From CASQEL01 sp036655975 (lineage in GTDB: Bacteria; Desulfobacterota; Desulfovibrionia; Desulfovibrionales; Desulfovibrionaceae): a stretch of DNA of 20,215 bases. Below are positions 1 through 6,077 of this stretch, one piece after another. The notes beneath the pieces were generated by a model. That model was given only the letters and a program-made list of their open reading frames with translations, had not been told where the DNA came from and searched no databases. Position 1 is the first letter of the stretch; the number at the start of each line of letters is the position of its first letter. The stretch covers positions 1 to 20,215 of the forward strand of contig JAVVPD010000037.1 in the NCBI GenBank assembly GCA_036655975.1, written 5' to 3'. The position numbers were made by a program, and so were the translations under genes.

Positions 1-127
1 CTTCGCCATGGGTCGCCATACCCACCACCCGAATATCCGCATGCGGACGGAGCAAACTCCGCACACCTTCCATCAATAAGGTGTGGTCATCCACCAACAA
101 AATGCGACAGGTATCAGCGTGCGCCAT
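1..127 (-). CDS. NarL/FixJ-type response regulator, N-terminal part only (runs off window)
   Basis: Read from an ATG at 127 on the minus strand, the frame stays open to the window edge and gives about 42 residues. It opens with a receiver-domain start: a hydrophobic strand (RILLVDDH) carrying the paired acidic residues (Asp13, Asp14) that bind Mg2+, then a helix LLMEGVRSLL and a second strand IRVVG. This VDDH-x(4)-EG-x-R pattern is typical of LuxR/NarL-family regulators, so a C-terminal HTH_LuxR domain is expected outside the window. An AGGA ribosome site lies about 7 bp before the ATG. It follows the sensor kinase gene on the same strand, separated only by repeat copy 1, so the two should form a cognate pair. 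The phosphoacceptor Asp and the DNA-binding domain are not visible; the family call rests on the first 42 residues. Confidence 0.8.
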   Translation of the reverse strand, partial: MAHADTCRILLVDDHTLLMEGVRSLLRPHADIRVVGMATHGE

Positions 128-156
128 GACTATTCCTACAAGTATTTTACGTAGAA

Positions 157-287
157 TTAGAGCATTTTACTATTGAAAACAGCTCAATGCTCTGGCGACG
201 AGAAGCGTCGCCCGCCCCTTAGGCGTAGGCAAAATTTACTTTCGCCGTAAAGCACCGGAGGGAGCGTCTGGAATCAAAAATACTTTA
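157..287. repeat. Dispersed MITE-like repeat, copy 1 (long form, 131 bp)
   Basis: The left 28 bp (157-184) match the left end of copy 2 at 26 of 28 positions. The right 30 bp (258-287) match the right end of copy 2 at 27 of 30. The segment 238-287 matches the inverted copy at the window end at 48 of 50. The middle (185-257) is absent from copy 2. The ends are imperfect inverted repeats (TAGAGCATTTT versus TTAAAGTATTTT) bounded by TA. Internal structure includes GAGCATT (160-166) paired with AATGCTC (186-192), and a GGCGACG/CGTCGCC stem (194-200 with 206-212). It sits between a sensor kinase gene and its response regulator gene. Confidence 0.85.
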
Positions 288-2069
288 AGTGTTTATGGGG
301 AGTTCCGCCATGAGCACGGTGCCGTTGGTGGGGGAAGATTCAATACGCAATTCTCCCGAAAAACAAGCCAAGCGTTCCTGCATCAAAGTTAGCCCCAAGG
401 TTTTTGCCAAAGAACTCGCGTGGAGTTTCCCCGATACGTCAAAACCCTGCCCATTATCTTCCACCGTAAGCACAATTTTTTTGTCGCGCTCCACCAAACT
501 GATGTGTACCGTATCTGCCTTACTGTGCCGAGCCACATTACTCAGGGCGCCTTGGGCAATGCGGTACAGAGCCAAAGCCTTGTTCCCCGCCAAATGGGTA
601 CAGCCTTCATAAAAAAAGTGCACCACCAAACCCCCGTGCTGAAATTCCACGCACAAAGATTTGAGCGCGGCGATAAGCCCAAGAATATCCAATAATTGTG
701 GCCTAAGACCGCATGCAATAGCGCGAATCTGTTGCTGAATTTGACGCACAGCATAGGCGGCAGCCAGTTGAGATTCCTGACTAGGCGCGGTAGCGCTATT
801 TTCCAGATGCAGCAGCAGGGTTGTAAGCATCTGTCCGGTATGGTCATGCAAATCACGGGCTAAATTTTGGCGCATGCCTTCCAATAAATTAAGTAATTCC
901 ATAGACAATTGCTTGCGGCGCGCATTTTCCTGCTGGGTATGCTGCAAGGCCACCTGTAAAGAGGCTTCGGCCTCGCGCCTTTGGTTCACTTCGGCCGCCA
1001 ATTCGTGGGTATGCAATAAAATACGCCCTGCCAAAGGTCGCGACAAGAACCAGAACCCGCATAGAATGCCCCCGTATGCGGCAACAATCCACGGCAATAG
1101 CTTCCAAAAATGCTCAAGCGCTGGCGTGTATAAACGCAAGGTGGGGGTACGCAGGCTGAGTGCCCAACCGCTCGTCCCCACAGGGGCGTAGGCGATCACC
1201 GAAGCCCCGCGCGACAAAACGCCCTGTTGGCCCTTGCGGGCAGCGGTAATGGCTTCATTCACGTCAGCGGCGATTTCCGGCGGATCTTGGAAAGTGCTCG
1301 GGCCTTTACTCGCGTCTATCAGACTAAAACCACGGGTACTCTGCATGCCCAAGGTCACTTCGTCGTGCAGGCTCGCACTTTCTTCGAGCAATATGCGGCG
1401 CAAAAAAGTCATGCGGCGGGCCATAAGCAAACTCGCCAAAACTTTGCCCTCTGCACTGTAAATGGGCACGGCAAAAAGCAAACATTCTTCGTTATCCAGC
1501 ACCTGAGGCGGTATAATGCGGATGGGCACTGGTGCGGGCAGTTCTGCGGACAAAGTAGCAGGCTTAGGCGTGGTGAAGATGGCGTCCGTCCACCAAGAAT
1601 CGGGAATAGCGCTTCCCAAACGGGTAATACTTAGCCCACTGCTATCCACAAGGGTGATGCCAAGAATATCACCGTTTTGGCGAAGGGAACTTTTTAAGCT
1701 TTTGTAGAGGGAAAATTCCAAAAACTGACGTTCCGCCAATTGCTCCTCGGTGGTGGGGAGCGGACCTTGCAATTTTTCCAAAGTATCGCGCAAATCAATG
1801 CGTCCGGCAATATGCCACGCCACACTTTCGGCATGCCGCAACCATGCTTCAATAGAAACGGCCTTGTTACGCACTGTGGCTTGCAGCAATATTTCTTCGG
1901 AATGACGCCAACTCTCCAAAAAAGGCAAGCCAAGGCCTGCTGTAACTATTCCAGAAAGCACAAGTAAAGCACACGCCGCGTACAAAATAATACGTGTACG
2001 TAAAAGTTGGGTCATCGTATAGGCCATAGCCGTATCTACACTTAAAAAAACGTTCAAGCAAGCTTTCAC
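285..2069 (-). CDS. Membrane sensor histidine kinase, Cache-like sensor with HisKA_3/HATPase core
   Basis: Protein of up to 594 residues: a first transmembrane helix at about 26-50, a roughly 270-residue extracytoplasmic domain that resembles Cache-type ligand sensors in size and placement, a second helix at about 322-343, a charged linker likely to form a coiled coil, then a HisKA_3 dimerisation domain with RDLHDHTGQ, where His408 is the phosphoacceptor. The ATPase domain shows EDNGQGFD and a GLTLMQERL stretch. This is the NarX/DesK-type kinase class, which pairs with NarL-type regulators; such a regulator follows on the same strand. The ligand cannot be read from the sequence. The longest frame starts at a GTG (2069); ATGs at 2027 or 2015 are alternatives, and a candidate promoter with a start near 2083 fits an internal start better. 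The stop codon TAA (285-287) lies inside the end of repeat copy 1. Confidence 0.85.
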   Translation of the reverse strand: MKACLNVFLSVDTAMAYTMTQLLRTRIILYAACALLVLSGIVTAGLGLPFLESWRHSEEILLQATVRNKAVSIEAWLRHAESVAWHIAGRIDLRDTLEKLQGPLPTTEEQLAERQFLEFSLYKSLKSSLRQNGDILGITLVDSSGLSITRLGSAIPDSWWTDAIFTTPKPATLSAELPAPVPIRIIPPQVLDNEECLLFAVPIYSAEGKVLASLLMARRMTFLRRILLEESASLHDEVTLGMQSTRGFSLIDASKGPSTFQDPPEIAADVNEAITAARKGQQGVLSRGASVIAYAPVGTSGWALSLRTPTLRLYTPALEHFWKLLPWIVAAYGGILCGFWFLSRPLAGRILLHTHELAAEVNQRREAEASLQVALQHTQQENARRKQLSMELLNLLEGMRQNLARDLHDHTGQMLTTLLLHLENSATAPSQESQLAAAYAVRQIQQQIRAIACGLRPQLLDILGLIAALKSLCVEFQHGGLVVHFFYEGCTHLAGNKALALYRIAQGALSNVARHSKADTVHISLVERDKKIVLTVEDNGQGFDVSGKLHASSLAKTLGLTLMQERLACFSGELRIESSPTNGTVLMAELPINT

Positions 2070-2089
2070 CGCATCAACATCGGCAAACG

Positions 2090-2117
2090 CTTTTACAACC
2101 GCACCTTACCGAGTCAA
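2090..2117 (-). promoter_or_regulatory. Candidate sigma-70 promoter for the sensor kinase
   Basis: On the minus strand TTGACT (2112-2117) is followed after 16 bp by TAAAAG (2090-2095), just downstream of the ddh terminator. A transcript would start near 2083. This places the GTG at 2069 only about 14 nt inside the message, while the ATG at 2027 would have a leader of ordinary length. Judged by eye only. Confidence 0.4.
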
Positions 2118-2130
2118 AAGGCTTTTTTTA

Positions 2131-2167
2131 AAAAAAGAGAGGCCAGAATGGTTTGCATTCCGGCCTC
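2131..2167 (-). terminator. Rho-independent terminator of ddh
   Basis: A 12-bp stem (2139-2150 with 2156-2167, one internal mismatch, 5-nt loop) begins 5 bp after the ddh stop codon. On the minus strand it is followed by TCTCTTTTTTT. The run of T also present on the other side (2169-2174) could allow some activity in the opposite direction. It separates ddh from the downstream kinase gene. Confidence 0.88.
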
Positions 2168-2172
2168 ATTTT

Positions 2173-3108
2173 TTACACAAAGCGTTTGATGTGTCCCAGA
2201 CGGTCGCCGGGGAGAAGTTTAACGGGGGGAACGTCAATGAGGGTATAACAGCCTGCCGTCAAACGGGTAGTGGCCCGCGCACAGGACAACAGCACTTGCG
2301 CGGTAAGGGCAGGATTATTGATACGCATATCAAATTTAAGAATCTGGTTATCGGTCATGCCCGAGGCTCCGGTGCGTTCCATCAGCACCCCGTGGGATTG
2401 GTCGGCAACCATGGCAAGTTCGGCCTCGGTAGCGCACAGGCGTAGATCAAGGTCATCGTGTGCAAAATAGTCATCGGCTTTGATGCGCGCATAGAGGGAG
2501 GCGTGTGTTTCGCCAGCCTGAGGCACCACATACAGCAAGCGCGAATGACGACCACCGCCAACAGGAATAGTGATGGACACGGCGTTGTCCACACCGTCAA
2601 TAGCACGGGCAGCTACGGAATGCCCCATGGAACGACCACGACCAAAGTTCGTAAAGGTCGTGCCCACGGGAACCATGGCTTCAAACAGGGCACGGAGCAC
2701 AGAATCAGTGCCGGGATCCCACCCTGCTGCCGTGATGGACACAGCTCTGCCTTTTTGGGCAGCCTTTTCAAGGGTGGTGACGGTGTTGATAATATCACCA
2801 TGAATATCAAAGCTATCCACAGTATTAAAGCCCTGCTCCAAAAAATACGGCGCGGTGTGAGGAATAGTGCGGGAAGGACCGCACAGCATGACCACATCAG
2901 GACGCCCTTGCGCGGCGATAAGGCTGTCCATATCTGGAAAATCCGGCACGCCGCGCAATTCATGCAGGCGCGTGCCACAGGATTCTTTACGGCGAATAAT
3001 CCCCAAACATGTACAATCAGGGGCAGCGAGGGCGGCTTCAAGAGCGCGACACCCAATATTGCCCAAACTATGAATAGCAATTTTAAATGTGTTCATAATC
3101 ATCTTCAT
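2173..3108 (-). CDS. ddh: meso-Diaminopimelate dehydrogenase
   Basis: The family carries out NADP-dependent reductive amination of tetrahydrodipicolinate to meso-2,6-diaminopimelate, a one-step route to the peptidoglycan/lysine precursor, in the cytosol. The N-terminus has a Rossmann dinucleotide-binding start (KIAIHSLGNIG). Downstream are VDSFDIHGDI, TAAGWDPGTDSVLRA and GRSMGHS followed by IDGVDNAVSITIP, which line up with recalled Corynebacterium glutamicum Ddh (STGWDPGM, GLSQGHS, IPGVQKAVQYTLP). The 311-residue length is close to the usual 300-330. The first ATG is only about 3 nt from the predicted transcription start; the third ATG (3096), giving MNTFKIAIHS, fits the family N-terminus better. 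The gene has its own promoter and terminator and no other lysine-pathway gene adjoins it. Confidence 0.92.
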   Translation of the reverse strand: MKMIMNTFKIAIHSLGNIGCRALEAALAAPDCTCLGIIRRKESCGTRLHELRGVPDFPDMDSLIAAQGRPDVVMLCGPSRTIPHTAPYFLEQGFNTVDSFDIHGDIINTVTTLEKAAQKGRAVSITAAGWDPGTDSVLRALFEAMVPVGTTFTNFGRGRSMGHSVAARAIDGVDNAVSITIPVGGGRHSRLLYVVPQAGETHASLYARIKADDYFAHDDLDLRLCATEAELAMVADQSHGVLMERTGASGMTDNQILKFDMRINNPALTAQVLLSCARATTRLTAGCYTLIDVPPVKLLPGDRLGHIKRFV

Positions 3109-3117
3109 TCGTTAGAG

Positions 3118-3146
3118 TTTATAAGAATTAGGAAATACTACTGCAA
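3118..3146 (-). promoter_or_regulatory. Candidate sigma-70 promoter of ddh
   Basis: On the minus strand TTGCAG (3141-3146) and TATAAA (3118-3123) are separated by exactly 17 bp, a good match to the consensus. Transcription would start around 3111, which supports use of the third in-frame ATG (3096) of ddh over the first. Confidence 0.6.
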
Positions 3147-3199
3147 AACTGGGTTAAGGTAAAGAGGGACGCGCACACGAAAATTTGCCGCGCCCAAAA

Positions 3200-3232
3200 T
3201 ATCCCCCCCATGAAAATATCACGAGGGGGATA
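3200..3232 (-). terminator. Possible hydG terminator (stem-loop)
   Basis: TATCCCCC (3200-3207) pairs with GGGGGATA (3225-3232) across a 17-nt loop, 36 bp beyond the hydG stop codon. On the minus strand the stem is followed only by a short TTTT, so this is a weak intrinsic terminator at best. It lies upstream of the ddh promoter. Confidence 0.45.
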
Positions 3233-3268
3233 AATCTTGCCTATCCGTGCCCATAGCACAGCTAAAAT

Positions 3269-4663
3269 CTAAATAAACTCGTCACGCCGGCCCGATTTCA
3301 CTTTTTGCAACAATTTTTCAGAATTGCACCGGGCATGCTCGTCCATTTTACGCACACGGTCATCAATAAGGGCTTCACCTTGGGCCCGAGTATAGGGGGT
3401 GGCGTATTCGAGCAAATATTCTTCAAACGAGGCTATGGAATTGGGGCCGCATTGGGATTCCATACCGCCGGAGCAAACCATATCCACAAATTCGGCCCCC
3501 GAGCGGCCCAAACGCGGACAGGCGGTGCAAAAAGAAGGCATATGTACGCCGTGTTCACACAGGTAGCGGACTACTTCGTCAACGTGGCAATCTTCACCAA
3601 TGGGGAAGGGTACTGCGCCCTCAGTAGGACTAAGCACCCAAGATTCATAAGGATTAGCCACACTACCGGTGAGCAATTGTGAGCCCCCCGCGTCGCAGCC
3701 TGAACGCCATAATTGTGAAGGTTCCCGGGTGGTTAAAATAATTCCCGCGTGTGGAATAGCCAAACGTAAAATAGCTACACAGCGCAGATAGTCCGCATCA
3801 GACAAAGGATATAAAGGTTCCATCAGTCTTCCGGGGGACTGGCGCATGCGGTGCAGGCTAACGGTGCGGATGCTATGATCATACATACGGGCACAATGGG
3901 CCGCATGGAGCGTCAGCGCCAACACGTCAAATTCCCACGGCCCAAGCCCCAGCATAAGGCCCATGCCAATATCGCTCACCCCAGCGGCTAAGGCCACATC
4001 CAAGGCATGGATGCGGCGGGCATAATTACTTTTAGGCCCTTTGACATGGGCTTTTTGGTAGGAATCTAGGTGGTAGGTATCCTGATACAGCAAACAGGTT
4101 CCTATCTGGGCCTCTTGAAGCTCACTATATTCTTCGGTGGTGAGGGGGGGCAAATTAATATTGATACGCCGAATTTCAGCACTGCCCTCATGAACATTAT
4201 AAATAGTTCTTGCCGCTTCTAACACATAGGATAAACCATCCTTGGGCCAAGACTCCCCTGCTACCAGCAGAATACGCTTATGCCCCTGACGGATGAGTTT
4301 AGTGGTGGCCTGAACAATTTCAGCTGTACTCAAACGCCGACGTTCCACCGCGGTATTACTGTGACGAAAGGCACAATACAGGCATTCACTTTCACAAAAG
4401 TTAGAAATATGCAGAGGCGCACTGAGGACGATACGGTCGCCATAGACCAATTCTTTTACCCGCAACGCGGTTTTTTGAATCAAGGCGATGTGCTCGGGAG
4501 ATTTTGCCTTCATTAAGCTGGCAACTTCTTGCAGCGTCAGCGGGGTCAAGCTCAAAGATTTGTCGAGTATACGTTGCAATTCTTGAGAATCAGGCCCTTC
4601 TGAGGCTAACGCGCCTCCAATGGCGGCTACATCCAACCACTCAGGCAAAAGTTCCGCAGGCAT
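3269..4663 (-). CDS. hydG: [FeFe] hydrogenase maturation radical SAM protein HydG
   Basis: HydG is a cytosolic radical-SAM lyase that splits tyrosine to supply the CO and cyanide ligands of the [FeFe] hydrogenase H-cluster. The 464-residue product has the CX3CX2C radical-SAM motif (Cys90, Cys94, Cys97 in NFCESECLYCAF). Near the C-terminus it has CX2CX22C (Cys379, Cys382, Cys405), the HydG-specific site for the second, auxiliary cluster. That second motif separates HydG from the related thiamine enzyme ThiH. An extra Cys (397) lies between those ligands. An AAGGAG site sits 7 bp before the ATG, which fixes the start. The gene is transcribed divergently from a [NiFe] hydrogenase operon, although HydG is not known to act on [NiFe] enzymes. 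No hydE, hydF or [FeFe] catalytic subunit lies in the window. Confidence 0.95.
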   Translation of the reverse strand: MPAELLPEWLDVAAIGGALASEGPDSQELQRILDKSLSLTPLTLQEVASLMKAKSPEHIALIQKTALRVKELVYGDRIVLSAPLHISNFCESECLYCAFRHSNTAVERRRLSTAEIVQATTKLIRQGHKRILLVAGESWPKDGLSYVLEAARTIYNVHEGSAEIRRININLPPLTTEEYSELQEAQIGTCLLYQDTYHLDSYQKAHVKGPKSNYARRIHALDVALAAGVSDIGMGLMLGLGPWEFDVLALTLHAAHCARMYDHSIRTVSLHRMRQSPGRLMEPLYPLSDADYLRCVAILRLAIPHAGIILTTREPSQLWRSGCDAGGSQLLTGSVANPYESWVLSPTEGAVPFPIGEDCHVDEVVRYLCEHGVHMPSFCTACPRLGRSGAEFVDMVCSGGMESQCGPNSIASFEEYLLEYATPYTRAQGEALIDDRVRKMDEHARCNSEKLLQKVKSGRRDEFI

Positions 4664-4711
4664 AATACAACTCCTTATGAAGGGTACAAGAATAATTCGG
4701 GTGATGGAGTA

Positions 4712-4740
4712 TTTTTAAGCCCATTTCATATTTTTAGCAA
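4712..4740 (-). promoter_or_regulatory. Weak candidate promoter of hydG
   Basis: On the minus strand TTGCTA (4735-4740) is followed after 17 bp by TAAAAA (4712-4717), about 50 bp before the hydG start codon. The -10 match is poor, so this is only a candidate. Confidence 0.3.
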
Positions 4741-4790
4741 GGCAGGACAAAAGAGCTATTTATGTAAAATTATTAAATATTTTTTTTGAT

Positions 4791-4806
4791 AGTGATTTAT
4801 TTCACA
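4791..4806. promoter_or_regulatory. CRP/FNR-family palindrome in the hydG-hyaA divergent region
   Basis: AGTGA (4791-4795), 6 bp, TCACA (4802-4806): a GTGA-N6-TCAC palindrome with one mismatch to TGTGA-N6-TCACA. CRP-type regulators, and the HcpR regulators described in Desulfovibrio, recognise this kind of site. It lies in the 273-bp AT-rich gap between two divergent hydrogenase-related genes, so it could control either one. The regulator is unknown. Confidence 0.5.
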
Positions 4807-4852
4807 CTACATTACCGTGTATAAAATTTTTATATTTATTTCCCCAATGCTC

Positions 4853-4880
4853 TTGACCTTGGCAAAAAAATACTATCATA
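4853..4880 (+). promoter_or_regulatory. Candidate promoter of the hya operon
   Basis: TTGACC (4853-4858) is a good -35 match. The downstream AT-rich stretch offers TATCAT (4874-4879) at a short 15-bp spacing, or ATCATA and TCATAT at 16-17 bp, so the -10 is uncertain. It lies about 55 bp downstream of the CRP/FNR-type palindrome and about 55 bp before the hyaA start. Confidence 0.4.
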
Positions 4881-4936
4881 TATATACAAGATTTTATTTT
4901 TACTAAAAAACCACATGACACTTCTGTGAGGCTACT

Positions 4937-6042
4937 ATGACACATTCCTTGCCAACCACCTACGATGTTTTGCAAAACAGAGGCGTGACGCGAAGAGATT
5001 TTATCAAATATTGTAGCATACTAGCTGTGTTTATGGGGCTTGCGCCCGGCGCAGAACTCGCCATTGCCAAAGCCCTAGAAACAAGGCCACGGCTTCCTGT
5101 TTTATGGATTAACGGCTTGTCATGTTCGTGCTGTACCGAATCTTTTTTACGCACCGCCCACCCCCTCGCGGCAGACATTATTTTGTCCATGATCGCCCTC
5201 GATTATCAAGATACCATTATGGCGGCGGCGGGTTTTCAGGCTGAGGCAGCCTATGACGAAACTATTGAACAATACAAGGGTAATTACATTCTTGCGGTGG
5301 AAGGCAATGCGCCCACGGGCGCTGGTGGCATGTATTGCATTGACGGTGGTAAGCCCTTCAAAGAAAAACTTCTTAAGGGCGCGGCCCATGCCAAGGCCAT
5401 TGTTGCGTGGGGCACCTGCGCCTCATGGGGCTGTGTGCAGGCGGCACATCCCAACCCCACCCAAACACTGCCCGTGCACAAAATCATTCACAATAAACCC
5501 ATTATTAAAGTGCCCGGCTGCCCCGCTATTCCCGATGTTATGAGTGGCCTTGTGGCCTATATTCTAACCTATGATCGCCTGCCCACCCTAGACAGTCAGG
5601 GGCGCCCCGCCATGTTTTATGGCAAACGTGTACACGACCAATGTTACCGCCGCGCCCATTTTGATGCGGGTGAATTTGTGGAAGAATGGGACGACGATGC
5701 CGCCCGCCAAGGGCATTGTCTGTACAAAATGGGCTGTAAAGGCCCCACCACCTACAATGCCTGCCCTTCGACACGTTGGNNNNNNNNNNTACCTCCTTCC
5801 CTATTCAATCGGGGCACGGTTGCCTTGGCTGTTCCGAACAAGATTTCTGGGATCAGGGTTCCTTCTACGACCGCATTACCAATATTCCCCAATTGGGCAC
5901 CAATACAACAGCCCAAAATGTGGGGCTGGCGGCTATCGGCGGTATTGGCGGCGCAGTGGCGGTTCACGGTGTTGCCACCATGCTCGCCCACGGTAGGCGC
6001 TGCAAAAATAATGACGACAACAGCGACAAATCAGACATATAA
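4937..6042 (+). CDS. hyaA: Membrane-bound uptake [NiFe] hydrogenase small subunit (six-Cys, oxygen-tolerant type); interrupted by assembly gap
   Basis: Electron-transfer subunit of a periplasmic group 1d hydrogenase. It starts with a Tat signal (TRRDFIK, residues 18-24, then a hydrophobic stretch), with likely cleavage after Ala46. Proximal-cluster ligands Cys63, Cys66, Cys161 and Cys195 are joined by Cys65 and Cys166. All six sit exactly 46 residues after E. coli HyaA mature positions 17, 19, 20, 115, 120 and 149, the set that builds the oxygen-tolerant [4Fe-3S] cluster. Distal and medial cluster motifs follow (HDQCYRR, GHCLYKMGC, YNAC, GHGCLGC). A hydrophobic C-terminal segment would anchor it beside the cytochrome b. 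Ten Ns (5780-5789) break the frame: the reading frame changes after them and the family sequence resumes at TSFPIQSG, ending at 6042. A frame continuing to 6058 is an artefact. A GAGG site precedes the ATG. Confidence 0.96.
5780..5789. other. Assembly gap (10 N) inside hyaA, wrong length for the frame
   Basis: Ten undetermined bases lie between the codons for Trp281 and the Thr of TSFPIQSG. The coding frame differs by one on either side. Eleven bases separate the two codons as written, so the true number must be a multiple of three. In E. coli HyaA the intervening residues are three (N-E-G), which would need 8 unknown bases plus the T at 5790. The apparent frameshift is therefore best explained by arbitrary gap padding. 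Confidence 0.93.
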
Positions 6043-6077
6043 GCACCTAAACATATAAACTTCAGGAAGATATACAC

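Noticed and set aside
1104..1116. CAAAAATGCTC inside the first sensor kinase gene as another copy of the repeat
   Set aside because: Only about ten bases match the repeat end, without the neighbouring core or an inverted partner; likely chance.
2458..3162. Long plus-strand open frame opposite ddh
   Set aside because: The product is low in recognisable structure and lies wholly antisense to a well-supported gene; such shadows are expected in this codon usage.
3269..4663. Thiamine-synthesis enzyme ThiH as an alternative for the radical-SAM gene
   Set aside because: The C-terminal CX2CX22C auxiliary-cluster motif is specific to HydG, and no thiamine genes are nearby.
4859..4876. TTGGCA followed by A-rich sequence as a sigma-54 promoter for hyaA
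   Set aside because: TGGCA resembles a -24 element, but ten bases after GG the sequence is CT, not the invariant GC of the -12 element.
5790..6058. Apparent extension of the small subunit frame to 6058
   Set aside because: The tail in this frame has no family similarity, while the frame ending at 6042 carries the conserved medial-cluster motif and membrane tail; the shift comes from the N padding.
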